Positions 8,121 through 18,205 are shown, numbered from the stretch's first letter. The stretch: 64,000 nt of DNA from Rhizobium sp. G21 (GCF_014158035.1 NZ_JACFXW010000001.1:4008001-4072000); one strand, 5' to 3'. The notes: generated by a model from the sequence alone, not told the origin. Program-made: numbers and translations.

Positions 8121-8849
8121 ATGGAGCATGAAGTCGTATCGCGTGAACAGTGGCTGGAGGCGCGCAAGGCGCTGTTGGTGAAAGAGAAGGCGCTGACCCG
8201 GCAGCGCGACGCCGTCAACAAGGACAGGCTGGCGCTGCCCTGGGTGAAAATCGACAAGGACTATGTCTTCGAGACGGAGACTGGGCCGGCGCGCCTTGCC
8301 GATCTCTTCGCCGGACGCAGCCAGCTAATCATCATCCATTTCATGTTCGGGCCGGACTGGGAGGCGGGATGCCCCGGCTGTTCCTTCGGAGCGGACCATA
8401 TGGACGGCGCGCTCGTGCATCTCAATCATCACGATGTCAGCCTCGTGACCGTGTCGCGCGCGCCGCTGCCGAAGCTTCTCGCCTACAAAAAGCGGATGGG
8501 CTGGAAATTCCCCTGGGTGTCCTCGTTCGGCAGCGATTTCAACTATGATTTCCACGTTTCCTTCACGCCCGAGCAACTGGCGGCGGGGGAGGTCGACTAT
8601 AATTTCACGACGATCCCGTCCGAGAAGGCGCATGACGAACTGCCGGGCCTGTCGAGCTTTTACAAGGACGCGGATGGGGCCATCTATCACACCTATTCGC
8701 AATACGCCCGTGGCGGGGAGGAGACGCTGGGAACGATGATGTTCCTCGATCATGCGCCGCTCGGCCGGAACGAGACATCGACGCTGAGCTTCATCCGGCG
8801 CAATGACGAGTATGAGGACGCGCCGAAGGCAGGCTGCTGCCATTCATAA
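8121..8849 (+). CDS. DUF899 family thioredoxin-like protein
   Basis: A 242-residue protein of the DUF899 family, which has a thioredoxin fold and no assigned reaction. The family opening VVSREQWLEARKALLVKEKALTRQRD and the PWVKIDKDYVFETE block are clear. The redox-type motif is CPGC at residues 84-87, followed by SFGADHMDGALVHL. The C-terminus ends in GCCHS. It is divergent from a cysteine-bearing MarR gene with a shared palindrome, and a glyoxalase-like gene follows 45 bases downstream, so the three may be one redox or aldehyde-stress unit. Confidence 0.88.
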   Translation: MEHEVVSREQWLEARKALLVKEKALTRQRDAVNKDRLALPWVKIDKDYVFETETGPARLADLFAGRSQLIIIHFMFGPDWEAGCPGCSFGADHMDGALVHLNHHDVSLVTVSRAPLPKLLAYKKRMGWKFPWVSSFGSDFNYDFHVSFTPEQLAAGEVDYNFTTIPSEKAHDELPGLSSFYKDADGAIYHTYSQYARGGEETLGTMMFLDHAPLGRNETSTLSFIRRNDEYEDAPKAGCCHS

Positions 8850-8894
8850 AGCCAAACGACATTTTGAGCCGGGCGAGACCCGAGGGAGAAAACG

Positions 8895-9673
8895 ATGCAA
8901 GGACAATTCATCTGGTACGAATTGATGACCACGGACACCGACGCCGCCGTCAAATTCTATGGCGATGTGGTCGGCTGGGAGGGGCGTGACGCCGGCATGC
9001 CGGGCATGGATTACAAGCTCGTCGGGCCGCCCGGCGTTCCCATGGGAGCAGCCGGCGTCATGCCGCTGACCGAGGATGTGAAAGCGCGCGGCGTGCCGTC
9101 CAATTGGACCGGCTATATCCATGCCGACGACGTCGACGCCATGGCGGAAACGTTCAAAGCCGAGGGCGGCGCGATTCACCGCGAGCCGGAGGACATTCCC
9201 GGCATCGGCCGCTTCGCGGTGGTGGCAGATCCGCAGGGCGCGGTCATCTGCCTGTTTGCGCCCGACACGCCGGATGAGCCGATGCCGGAAGGGCCGGCGC
9301 CCGGCTCCCCGGCTCCTTCGGCTGGAACGAACTGCATACCAAGGACGCAGCCTCCGCCTTCGAGTTCTACGCCCGCCACTTCGGCTGGCGAAAGGACATG
9401 GCGGTGGATATGGGGCCGGACTACGGCGTCTACCAGACCTTCGCCCAGGATGGACGCGCCATCGGCGGCATGATGAACAAGCGGCCGGAGATGCCGGTGT
9501 CCTGCTGGAGCTTCTACATCGCCGTCCCCTCCATCCGCGCCGGCGCGGCCAAAGTGGCGGAAAATGGCGGACAGGTGCTGATGGAGCCGCATCAGGTGCC
9601 GGGCGGCAGCTGGATCTGCGCGGCGCTCGATCCGCAGGGCGCGGCCTTTTCGCTGATGTCGCAGAGCGAGTGA
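8895..9673 (+). pseudogene. Two-domain VOC (glyoxalase/bleomycin-resistance-like) protein, frameshifted
   Basis: The first VOC domain reads MQGQFIWYELMTTDTDAAVKFYGDVVGWE to GAVICLFAPD. The second, in another frame, begins GSFGWNELHTKDAASAFEFYARHFGW and ends GAAFSLMSQSE. The switch is inside the linker at about 9303-9313 (a CCCC/GG run), where one missing base explains it. Restored, the protein is 259 residues with two paired VOC domains, the usual length for this subfamily. VOC enzymes bind a metal and act on aldehydes or aromatic substrates; the substrate here is unknown. Either a sequence error or a very recent mutation. Confidence 0.82.
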
Positions 9674-9682
9674 GAGAAGAGA

Positions 9683-9707
9683 GGGGCGTCGACGCGCGCG
9701 ACGCCCC
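9683..9707. terminator. Strong hairpin between convergent genes
   Basis: GGGGCGTCG pairs perfectly with CGACGCCCC around a 7-base loop, between the convergent VOC and hydrolase genes. The plus-strand side continues TTCAT, so the T tract is weak. Likely a shared terminator. Confidence 0.6.
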
Positions 9708-9720
9708 TTCATCCCGTCAT

Positions 9721-10689
9721 TTACTTCAGGGTGACCTGCCCAAGCGCCGCCGCGCTCGACGCTAAAGCGGTGCGGGCTTCGTCCCAGGACCGGTCGCCGT
9801 CATAAAGGGCGGAACGCAGATAAGCCCAGGTCAGCCGCTGGGTCGCCGCCAGGCGATCCGGATCTTCGTCGTCGGTCTCCTTGGCGTCGTAGCCGGCGAT
9901 GCCGCCCAATCCATGCTTGCCGCCGTGGAGAGTCAACATTGCCTCCGCGCCCGGCGCATGGTGAAAGGCGTCGGCGTGCCAGGACGGGCCGCGATGGGTG
10001 AGGTGCGGGCTGTCGTCGGCGTCGCCGACCACCACCAGCGTTTTCGTCGTCAATGTCGAGTAATCCGGGTTCAGACTGGTGTAATGAGTTCTGGCGTGCT
10101 CGCTCAGACTATCGCCGCCATTGCCCGGGGCCGCCAGCAGCACGCCCGCTTTCACGCGCGGCTCCATCATCTCCACATTGATCGCCCGGTCGTCCGCCGT
10201 ATCGGTGAGGCGTGCGCCGAGCATCAGCCCCACGGTCTGGCCGCCGAGGGAGTGGCCGACAGCGGCGATCCTGTCGCGGTCCAATCTGCCGGCAAGCGCC
10301 GGCGCCATGGCTTCGATCTCATCGAGTTGGTCCAGGATGAGTTTGAAATCCTCGACCCGCGACCGCCAGAAAAACGGCGCGCCCGGCGCATCGGGACCGA
10401 GGCCCGCCACCTTCGAGTTGCCATGCGTCGGCTGGATCACAACGAAACCCCGTTCGGCGTAGAAATGGGCGAGCGGCGCATAGCCGTCCTTGGACGGAAT
10501 GTAGAGGGAAGGGCCATGACCATGCGACAGCAGGATGATCGGCAAGCCGTCGCCGGTCATCGGCGCGGTGATGCGCACTTCGAGCGGCGCGCCGCGGTCC
10601 GGCGCCGCCAGGACGAGGGGGCTGATAGAGATGGTCGTTCGGGCCTCGGATGCGGGAAGCGCGCGGGCGAGCGAGATGAGTTTGTTCAC
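9721..10689 (-). CDS. Alpha/beta hydrolase (chlorophyllase/dienelactone-hydrolase-like)
   Basis: A 322-residue alpha/beta-hydrolase. The oxyanion loop IILLSHGHGPS (around residue 55) and the nucleophile elbow GHSLGG with Ser147 are clear. A catalytic Asp is plausible in VVVGDADDSPH and the His in HGGKHGLGG. Extra segments (FFWRSRVEDFKLILDQLDEI) resemble the chlorophyllase-like subgroup of predicted dienelactone hydrolases. No signal peptide, so cytoplasmic. It is divergent from a TetR gene with three operator-like repeats between, which implies induction by a substrate-like ligand. Confidence 0.82.
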   Translation of the reverse strand: MNKLISLARALPASEARTTISISPLVLAAPDRGAPLEVRITAPMTGDGLPIILLSHGHGPSLYIPSKDGYAPLAHFYAERGFVVIQPTHGNSKVAGLGPDAPGAPFFWRSRVEDFKLILDQLDEIEAMAPALAGRLDRDRIAAVGHSLGGQTVGLMLGARLTDTADDRAINVEMMEPRVKAGVLLAAPGNGGDSLSEHARTHYTSLNPDYSTLTTKTLVVVGDADDSPHLTHRGPSWHADAFHHAPGAEAMLTLHGGKHGLGGIAGYDAKETDDEDPDRLAATQRLTWAYLRSALYDGDRSWDEARTALASSAAALGQVTLK

Positions 10690-10747
10690 GGGAATGATCC
10701 TTCAAGAGGTAGCGGAAGGCGGCGCGAACCGCTAGAGACAATGTAAG

Positions 10748-10816
10748 CGGAACAAGGCTCCATTATAAATGGATCATCGTTCCGCATATGAACCTGATAT
10801 ACGGAACGTTGCTCCG
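10748..10816. promoter_or_regulatory. Three repeated operator-like sites between hydrolase and tetR
   Basis: Three copies of one imperfect palindrome, GGA(G/T)C-N3-4-GTTCCG, occur in 69 bases: 10748-10761 and 10802-10816 on the minus strand and 10771-10784 on the plus strand. On the plus strand the outer two read CGGAAC...GCTCC. Multiple half-spaced sites in a divergent promoter are typical of TetR-family autoregulation. The spacing and strand are directly visible; binding is inferred. Confidence 0.6.
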
Positions 10817-10864
10817 CTTTTCAAGAGGCGGTGATTGCTTTTCGCTGCGATGAGGGAGGTCCTG

Positions 10865-11464
10865 ATGATGGAGCCGGACGACAACGGGGCTGCGGCGCGG
10901 CGCGGCGTGCGCGCCGACGCCCGCCGAAACGAAGACGCCATCCTCGATGCGGCCAAACAGGTCTTTGCGATTTCCGGTGTCGATGCGCCGGTGCGCGAGA
11001 TCGCGGCCCAGGCAGGCGTGGGGGTCGGGACGCTTTATCGACGGTTTCCGCAACGCTCGGATCTCGTCGCCGCGGTGTTTCGCCGCGAGGTCGACGCTTG
11101 CGCCGCAGAAGGCCCGACATTCGCCGCGCTGCACAAGCCGGGCGAGGCGTTGGCGCTCTGGCTCAAGCGCTATACCGGCTTCATCGCCGCCAAGCGTGGA
11201 TTGGCGGCGGCGCTGCATTCGGGCGATCCCGCCTATGGAGCCCTGCCGGATTACTTTCGCGCCAAATTCGAGCCGGTGCTGACTGCTCTTCTCACGGCGG
11301 CCGCAGAAGCTGGCGAGATCCGCGCCGATATCGCGCCCTATGATCTTCTTCGGGCCGTCGGCAATCTCTCGACAGCTACTGGCGAGGATGGCGCGGCGCA
11401 TGCGGGCCGCATGGTGGATTTGTTGATCGACGGGCTGCGTTTCGGCGCAGGGCGGCGCGCCTGA
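10865..11464 (+). CDS. TetR family transcriptional repressor
   Basis: A 199-residue TetR protein. The N-terminal helix-turn-helix reads ARRNEDAILDAAKQVFAISGVDAPVREIAAQAGVGVGTLYRRFPQRSDLVAAVF, followed by a ligand-binding domain of the type seen in the TetR C-terminal family with the SBD-like block. The start was taken at the ATG behind GGGAGG; two upstream ATGs in frame (10835 and 10850) lack a binding site. It is divergent from the alpha/beta hydrolase, its likely target. Confidence 0.88.
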   Translation: MMEPDDNGAAARRGVRADARRNEDAILDAAKQVFAISGVDAPVREIAAQAGVGVGTLYRRFPQRSDLVAAVFRREVDACAAEGPTFAALHKPGEALALWLKRYTGFIAAKRGLAAALHSGDPAYGALPDYFRAKFEPVLTALLTAAAEAGEIRADIAPYDLLRAVGNLSTATGEDGAAHAGRMVDLLIDGLRFGAGRRA

Positions 11465-11560
11465 GGCTCGTCTCAGATCGAGCGTCGTCGCACCTTGCCG
11501 TTCGCGCCAAATCATTCATGATGACGCGGACTAGCTTCCCTGAGTTCGTATAGGTTTTCG

Positions 11561-12181
11561 ATGTACACGCCGCCCGCCTTTGTCGTCGACGATCCGGCCG
11601 AGATACGGCGGATGATGGCGTCCTGCCGCCTGGCCAATTTCGTCACCGCCACCGCCGAGGGCCCGATGGCGACATCGCTGCCGATGTTTCTGGACGAGGA
11701 TGAAGGGGACGACGGCGTGCGCTACGCTCATCTCGCGCGGCCCAACCCGCAATGGAAGACCCCGACCATCGGGCCGGGGCTGGCGATCTTCATGGGCGCC
11801 GACGCCTATGTGACGCCGTCCTGGTATGCGTCCAAGGCCGAGCACGGCAAAGTCGTGCCGACTTGGAATTACGAGAGCGTGCAGGCCTCGGGGCCGGTGG
11901 AGTTCTTCGACGACGCCGAGCGCCTTCTCGACGTCGTCACACGGCTCACGCGCCGGCGCGAGAAAGACAGAGCCGAGCCCTGGGCTGTGTCCGATGCGCC
12001 CGAAACCTACATCGCCGGCCAGCTTCGCGGCATTGTCGGCCTGCGGATGCCGATCGAGAGATTGGAAGGCAAGCGCAAGATGAGCCAGAACCGCAGCGAG
12101 GCGGATCGGGACGGCGTCCGGCAGGGCCTGAGCGCCAGTGACGAGGCGATGGACCGCCTGGTAGGAGCGATGATCAAATAG
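11561..12181 (+). CDS. PaiB-like FMN-binding negative transcriptional regulator
   Basis: A 206-residue member of the PaiB / FMN-binding split-barrel family. Recognisable features are MYTPPAFVVDDPAEIRRMM at the start, HLARPNPQW in the flavin-binding region, and YVTPSWYASKAEHGKVVPTWNYESVQASG, which is highly characteristic. The C-terminus has KRKMSQNRSEADRDGV. In Bacillus PaiB affects sporulation and protease genes, but many homologues probably act as flavoproteins. No obvious ribosome-binding site; it is codirectional with tetR at a 96-base distance. Confidence 0.9.
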   Translation: MYTPPAFVVDDPAEIRRMMASCRLANFVTATAEGPMATSLPMFLDEDEGDDGVRYAHLARPNPQWKTPTIGPGLAIFMGADAYVTPSWYASKAEHGKVVPTWNYESVQASGPVEFFDDAERLLDVVTRLTRRREKDRAEPWAVSDAPETYIAGQLRGIVGLRMPIERLEGKRKMSQNRSEADRDGVRQGLSASDEAMDRLVGAMIK

Positions 12182-12199
12182 AAGCGGGCCGCGCCTCCG

Positions 12200-12385
12200 T
12201 CACTGCTGCTTTTCGCCGGGCCCTTTGCCGTCGCTGCTGCGGGACCTCTCCTCGACGCGATCGGCTCCCTTCTTCAGATCCGAACCCTTCTCGGCCTCGA
12301 CCTTGCGCTCCTCGCCGGCGGCGGCCTCATGCAAATCCCTGGATGACTGCTTGCCCTGCGGCGTCGGCGCCTGTTCGATTCCCAT
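12200..12385 (-). CDS. Small highly charged hydrophilic protein
   Basis: Sixty-one residues, nearly all polar and probably disordered (KQSSRDLHEAAAGEERKVEAEKGSDLKKGADRVEERSRSS). A strong AAGGAGG site precedes this ATG, so the open frame upstream is excluded. Composition resembles small stress-related hydrophilins, but no family is recognised. Convergent with the PaiB-like gene. Confidence 0.6.
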   Translation of the reverse strand: MGIEQAPTPQGKQSSRDLHEAAAGEERKVEAEKGSDLKKGADRVEERSRSSDGKGPGEKQQ

Positions 12386-12621
12386 GTCGTCCTCCTTGCG
12401 GAACAAGTGTTGCGTCGCAGGAACGAGGCGCGGATCGGGAAGGTTCCCTGACCGCATCATTACGAGACGCGTGTTGTCTATCGTCGGGCCGCGTAAAGGC
12501 TTTCAGGATATCGATCAGATGCGTGCAACGGCGAACAATGGTGGTGAACATCCCATAAACCATACATCCTCGCGCGGTGTTAATACTTCCGTGCCATTTC
12601 TGCGTGAAATCATCATGAGGA

Positions 12622-13370
12622 ATGGTTGTGGCGTCTGAAGCATCGTCGATCTCGATCAAGACAGCTGAAGGTTTCGCGGGCCCGGGCAGGGGCCTGGATG
12701 TCGACGCGCTGGCGATGCTGGAAAACGTCTCCCAATCGTCCGTCATCGACGACACGCTGCTCAGCCCCGAACGCGCGGTCGAGATGCGGCGCGCGATCCG
12801 GCAGGCGCTGTCGACGATCAACCGTTTGGATGTCGAAAAGCTGATCGCCCAGCAAGGCTGGCTCGCTCGCCTGACTGGCGCCGACATCGAGGCGCGGCTG
12901 AGGTTCGAGCTGGCCGCCAAGCAAGTGGAGGCGGCGCTGGAGGCGCTGGAACAAGCCTCGCGGCGAGAGAGAGCGCTCCTCGCCGCCATGGACGGAGAGA
13001 GCGCCGAGATCTTGCGGCGTCAGCCTGACATCGCAACAGCGATCACATTCGGCCAAAACATGCTCGCCGCTGATGGCGGGAGCGATCCAGGTCTTCGCGA
13101 TCGTTTCGAGCGACGGCTCGCCAATCTTATGGCGATCCATGCCGCCAATGATCTGGCTCTCGCTCAATTCCACATCGCCATCACCGGGCTGACGGCGCTT
13201 CTCGATCGCTACACGGACATCGCCACCGTGGTGGTCCCCTCTGGCGTCAACATCTGTTCGCCATTCTGCATGCTCAGGCGCGCATTCGGCTGCAGGACGA
13301 TCAGGTGCAGGACTTTCTATTGTGCCACGCCGCTCTCGCGGAATACTTCACTGGAGAACTTCGGATATGA
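12622..13370 (+). pseudogene. Uncharacterised helical protein, first gene of the telA operon, frameshifted near the 3' end
   Basis: An acidic, mostly helical cytoplasmic protein with a likely coiled coil (AKQVEAALEALEQASRRERALLAAM). The reading frame changes within a C4 run at 13236-13239. Adding one C gives VVVPLWRQHLFAILHAQARIR and a total of 249 residues, and then the stop codon overlaps the telA start in ATGA form. A GTG at 12628 is an alternative start with better spacing to TGAGGA. No family recognised; the translational coupling to telA indicates a shared role. Confidence 0.6.
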
Positions 13371-14443
13371 CCATTGCCCATGCCAGCGTTCAGGATTCCG
13401 CCGACCTCGTCTCCGACAGAGATGTGGTCGATACGCTCGCTGCGTCTATCGATGTCTATTCCCCGCGCTCCATTCTCGAATTCGGCTCCGCCGTCGCCGA
13501 GGCGACCAGCCGTTACACGGACGACATTCTGTCGAAGGCGCGCGCCTCCGATCTCGATGAGACCGGCAAGACGCTGACCGACATCGTGATGACGGCGCAG
13601 GATTTCGACATGTCCTCGCTGGACAATCCGATGGGGCGGCTGCCGCTGATCGGCGGGGCGCTCAAATTCCTGTCGCGGGGCAAAGAGCGCGCCGTCGCCC
13701 GTTTCGACAGCGTCAAAACGCAGATCGACAAGCTCGTGGCGTCGGTGGATGCGACCGCCGCCCGTATGGAAAGGCAGGACCGCGACTATTCCGCCATCTA
13801 CAAGGGCATTCGTGAGGAGCATGCGCAACTAGGCCTGCATGTCCAGGCCATCGACCATCGCCTGATCGAGGTGGAGCGCGGGCGCGACAATCTGAAAACC
13901 TCCAATGACATGGCGGATATCGAACAGGCGGCGGTGCTGGAGGCCGCGTGTCAGTTCCTTGCAAAGCGGAAGGACGACCTTCTGGTGTTGCAGCACGCGG
14001 CAATGCAGAGCCTGCCGATGGTGCGCATCCTTCAAAGCAACAATCTCGCGCTGATCGACAAATTCACGACGATCCGCACGCTGACGCTACCTGCCTGGAA
14101 ACGGACGTTCCTGCTGGCATTGTCACTGGACGAGCAGAAGCAGGCGGCGGGCCTCGCCACTGCGATCGACGAAGCCACCAATGTGATGATGAAGCGCAAC
14201 GCCGAACTGCTGAAGCAGAATTCGGTCGCGGTCGCAAAAGCCAATCAGCGCCTGGTGATCGATGTGGAAACGCTGAAATCGGTTCATGACAACGTCATCC
14301 AGACCCTGGACGAAGTGCGGGCCATCCATCTGGATGGAAAAGCGTCGCGCAGCAAGGCCCTCTCCGAACTCGGCCGGCTTCGGTCGGAAATGTCCGCCAC
14401 CGTTCGGTCTCTGTCGTCGCAGACAGTCGTAATCGATGGCTAA
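13367..14443 (+). CDS. TelA/KlaA-type toxic anion resistance protein
   Basis: A 358-residue protein with the conserved TelA (PF05816) core. FGSAVAEATSRYTDDILSKARASDLDETGKTLTDIV is near the N-terminus, and later LTLPAWKRTFLLALSLDEQKQAAGLATAIDEATNVMMKRNAELLKQNSVAVAK and VETLKSVHDNVIQTLDEVR. The family is named for tellurite resistance but its biochemical role is unsettled, and many members sit beside membrane or envelope-stress genes. It overlaps the gene before it by 4 bases and the gene after it by 8 bases, so all three are translationally coupled. Confidence 0.85.
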   Translation: MTIAHASVQDSADLVSDRDVVDTLAASIDVYSPRSILEFGSAVAEATSRYTDDILSKARASDLDETGKTLTDIVMTAQDFDMSSLDNPMGRLPLIGGALKFLSRGKERAVARFDSVKTQIDKLVASVDATAARMERQDRDYSAIYKGIREEHAQLGLHVQAIDHRLIEVERGRDNLKTSNDMADIEQAAVLEAACQFLAKRKDDLLVLQHAAMQSLPMVRILQSNNLALIDKFTTIRTLTLPAWKRTFLLALSLDEQKQAAGLATAIDEATNVMMKRNAELLKQNSVAVAKANQRLVIDVETLKSVHDNVIQTLDEVRAIHLDGKASRSKALSELGRLRSEMSATVRSLSSQTVVIDG

Positions 14444-16397
14444 GGCGGCCAAGGGTTTCGGAACGATCGCAGCGGCCCCCGTCGCCGACGCTGGCGCGCC
14501 CGACCTCGTCGAACGGGAAGGCGCAGTTCGGGTCGTCGGAGAGCTCACGGCGTTTGGCGGTCTGCTGCTGGTTCTGGCGTCGTTCTTTTCCTGGCGGCTG
14601 ATCAGCGGCTTTGGTTTCATCCAGAATGGCTGGATCGATCTGCCGCCACGGGCGGAAGCTGCATGGACATACGCCAAGCCGCTGATCTCCCATGTCGTTC
14701 CCAGCGAGTACAGGTTCGAGCCGCATGGGGGCGTGGTTTTCGCGGTGGTTCTCGGCTTCCTGGCGGCGAGCGCGCTCTCGCGCGGGCGGCGTGTTTTGGC
14801 CTACGCCATCCTGGCCTTTTGCCTCATTCCCTGGGCGGCTTTCGGCCTGAGGGTCAGGGGCGTGGGGTTTGCAGCGGGCCTGATCCTCATTGCTGGTCTC
14901 GTGTCCGCCCTGCGCGCAGGAGACCGGAGCCGCCTGGTGATCCATGCGATCGCCTGCGTCGCGACCTGGAGCTATTTTTCCCTCGACGTGATGCAGCCCG
15001 TCAGGCACGAGGAGAGAGCGGCTGTTCGTTTTGTCGTCACGAGCACGCCCGGAGCAATGAAGACGATGCCCGCGCCGAAGCCGGACGGTCCCAATAGGTT
15101 GCAGTCGATGGCGGAGCTCGACTGGCAAGGGGCTATGTCCGGCTACAAGGCCTATCTCCAGGCTCAGGACGCCTTTTTCGCGGTGAACCGCAACAGATCG
15201 CGCGATTTTTGCCGGTCGCGCGCAAGACGCTTATCGGCGACGCCTATGCCGGGATCAGAATGGATGGCCTCGAAAACTATCTGCTGAACGAGGGGATCGG
15301 CGCTCCAGACCGGATCGCCGCCTACCAGTTCCGGCGCATGGCGTTGTCGATCCTCTCGTCTTTTCTGCTCGGCTTCGGCGTGATAGCGATTGTCGGAGGA
15401 TTGTCGCTCGAATGGATCGCCGCGCTCATCAAGAAGCGGCTTACGCGGATCGACCGATTGGCTCGGTCGCTGGAGCCTTCGGGCACGCCTGACATGCGGC
15501 GGCCTAGCCACGAGGCAGCCGGCGGATTGGCTGGCGACGGAAAGCCTGCGATCCCTGACGCGCCGAATCCGCTGGGCGGCAGCGACGACGGCGCTGCTGT
15601 TGATCTCCGCCAGCTTGGCGAGCGGTTTCGCCTATATGGTTTCGCCGCCGTCGGCGAGCTCCAATCATGGTTTCGACACGGTCCATATCCTGCAACCGGT
15701 CATGGCCGGGTTTTCAGATCTGGGCGGTTCAAAGGCGGCGCAGCATATGTCGCCGCGCTTGCCATGGGAGCAGTGGCTGCTCTATCTCGCGCCGCCGCTG
15801 CTCCTTGTTTTGGCCGCGCTCCGCCGGGTCCGTCTGCTTCGTCTCGCGCTGCTTGCGGTCGGCTTCTGCGGGTTTCTGGTCGTTTATATGTTCCCGCGCA
15901 GCGGCGCCGTCGAGATCCCGATCCAGGATATCAGAGCCCAGTCGCTTCAAGCCTATCTATCCGATCCCGGACCGTCTCCTGCAAATGGCGAGGGCGATGA
16001 CGGCGCTGCGGAAGCCTATCATTATGCGTTGGCGCAAATCGCTTATATGGATGGGAGTGTCGTCGAAACCGCGCGGCAGATCGCGCTTGTGTGGCCATTG
16101 GGCGCTTGGAACTATCCATCGGTGCAATGGCGGATGGCGATCATGCAGGAATGGGTGGAGGCGCAAGGCGGACCAGACGCGGCGCCCGGCGAACGCGTGA
16201 TCACGACGCGGCTCGAGGACGCCCGCCGTTTTGCCAGTCTCATCTGGCAAGTCGCCGCCATATTGGCGCTTCCGTCAGGTCCGGCGCTGATATTGCTCGG
16301 CATGCACCTTTGGCGGCGGATGCGGGTGAAACGTCTGATCGAGGATCATATCGCCCTGAACCTGCGTGGCAGGCTCGCCTCGCAGGCCGGCAGGTAG
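14436..16397 (+). pseudogene. Large polytopic membrane protein, third gene of the telA operon, two frameshifts
   Basis: Three consecutive frames together encode one protein of 653 residues. The first frame shift lies in a T5 run at 15206-15210 (one T missing); after it the reading continues FLPVARKTLIGDAYAGIRMDG. The second lies at about 15496-15508 (one extra base), after which LATRQPADWLATESLRS follows. The two cancel. Around ten membrane segments are visible, such as FGGLLLVLASFFSW, VVFAVVLGFLAAS and LLYLAPPLLLVLAAL, with a large non-membrane loop after about residue 185. No family recognised. It starts inside the 3' end of the telA-like gene. Confidence 0.65.
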
Positions 16398-16454
16398 GGC
16401 TTTTGTTCTTCGCTGAGAAAGCCGCGTCGCGCTGGGTGCGCGGCCCCTGCGCAC

Positions 16455-18022
16455 TTACCGCCGCAAGCTCCCCAGGATCCCCCGCACGATAGCCGCGCCC
16501 ACCGCGGTGGCGACCGAGCGAGCGGCGGATTTCATGGCGGCTTCCATGATGGTTTCGCGCTGGTAGCCGGTTTTTTCTGCTGCTGCGCTTCGGGCTTTGC
16601 GTCGGTCCCGAAGCCGGGCAGGGTCCAGCCGCCGATGGTGATCGAGCCGGTCTGGTCCGCCGGCGCCTGGGGCTGGGCGGGGTCCGGCTGTTGGGTCGGG
16701 GCCTGCGCCTGCGCTGCGGCTTCGGCCTTCTTCGTGAGCATCTCGAAGGCGCTTTCGCGGTCGAAATCCTCGTCATACATGTCGCGCACCGGGCTGACCG
16801 ACAGCACCTGGCGGCGTTCGTCCTCGTTGATCGGCCCGATTCGCCCCGATGGCGGCCGGATCAAGGTGCGCTCGACGATGGAGGGCGCGCCCTTGCCTTC
16901 GAGCGTGGAGATCAGCGCCTCGCCGGTGCCGAGCGTGGTGATCACGTCGGCGCAGCTGAAATCGGGATTGGGGCGGAACGTGTCGGCGGCGGTCTTCACC
17001 GCCTTCTGTTCATTGGGCGTATAGGCGCGCAGCGCATGCTGAATGCGGTTGCCGAGCTGGGCGAGCACCGTCTGCGGCACGTCCATCGGGTTCTGCGTGA
17101 CGAAATAGACGCCGACGCCCTTGGAGCGGATCAGGCGCACGACCTGCTCGACGCGCTCGATCAGAACCTTCGGCGAATCCTTGAACAGGAGATGCGCCTC
17201 GTCGAAGAAGAAGACCAGCTTGGGCTTGTCGGGATCGCCGACCTCGGGCAGCTGTTCGAAGAGTTCCGACAGCAGCCAGAGCAGGAAAGTGGCGTAGAGG
17301 CGCGGATTCATCATCAGCCGGTCGGCGGCGAGCACTGAGATCGCGCCACGGCCGTCATTGGTGGTGCGCATGATGTCGGTGATCTTCAGCGCCGGTTCGG
17401 AAAACAGCTTGGTCGCGCCCTGCTGTTCGAGGATCAGCAATTCGCGCTGGATCGAACCGACCGAGGCCTTGGAGATGAAGCCGAATTTGGTCGAGATGTC
17501 CTGCGCGTTCTCGCCCATATAATTGAGCATCGCCTGGAGATCCTTGAGGTCGAGCAGGGGCAGACCGCCCTCGTCGGCGATCTTGAAGGCGATGTTGAGC
17601 ACGCCTTCCTGCGCATCCGAGGCGTTGATGAGCCGCGACAGCAGCAGCGGGCCCATTTCGGTCAGCGTGGTGCGGACGCGGTGGCCCTTTTCGCCGTAGA
17701 GATCCCAGAAGATTGCCGGAAACTGCTGGAAATCATAGTCGATGAAGCCGATGTCCTTGGCGCGCTTGTCGAGGAAATCCTTGAACTCGCCCATGGCGGC
17801 GACGCCCGAGAGGTCGCCCTTGATGTCGGCGCAGAAAACCGGCACGCCGGCATTGGAAAAGCCTTCGGCCAGCACCTGCAAGGTGACCGTCTTGCCGGTG
17901 CCGGTGGCGCCGGTGATCAGTCCATGGCGGTTGGCGAATTTCAGATCGAGATATTCCGGCTTGTTGACAGAATCGTCGGGCTTGCGGCTCGTTCCCAGAT
18001 AAATCTTGCCATCGACCAGCAT
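16455..18022 (-). CDS. HerA-like P-loop ATPase, DUF853/YjgR family (C-terminus frameshifted)
   Basis: The main frame covers residues 1-496. Walker A is GATGTGKT (38-45); Walker B is KLVFFFDEAHLLF near residue 265; the arginine/sensor region is YFVTQNPMDVPQTVLAQLGNRIQHALRAYTP. In frame, the protein would end in an atypical SAKPSWKPP. If one A is added to the A6 run (T6 on the plus strand, 16571-16576), it continues TGYQRETIMEAAMKSAARSV...IVRGILGSLRR to the stop at 16455, the normal family ending, and the length becomes 522. The cellular role of YjgR proteins is unknown. Treat the frameshift as a probable sequence error. Confidence 0.88.
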
Positions 18023-18175
18023 ATCGTCCTCCGGATAGTGTCAGATGCCCTGTACATAATTGAAACATGAGGGATTTGCTATAGAGGGAAGAGAGGCGGC
18101 GAACGTTGCGGACGCCTCACGCGATGGGGAAGAGACGGCGCCGCCGCCTTGCCCTCGGGCGCAACAGTTATTACA

Positions 18176-18191
18176 TTGACGTAAACGTCAA
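18176..18191. promoter_or_regulatory. Perfect palindrome TTGACGT-AA-ACGTCAA before the DUF2267-like gene
   Basis: A perfect 7-base inverted repeat with a 2-base centre, 15 bases before the ATG of the next gene and just upstream of its AGGAGG. The TTGACG part also reads as a -35 box. The shape resembles sites of MerR-type regulators of the LiuR group, but no such regulator gene is in this window. Confidence 0.5.
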
Positions 18192-18205
18192 CTCAGGAGG
18201 ATAAA

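Noticed and set aside
12643-12989. Antisense frames across the first gene of the telA operon
   Set aside because: Once the C4 frameshift is repaired the plus-strand gene accounts for the whole stretch with coupling to telA.
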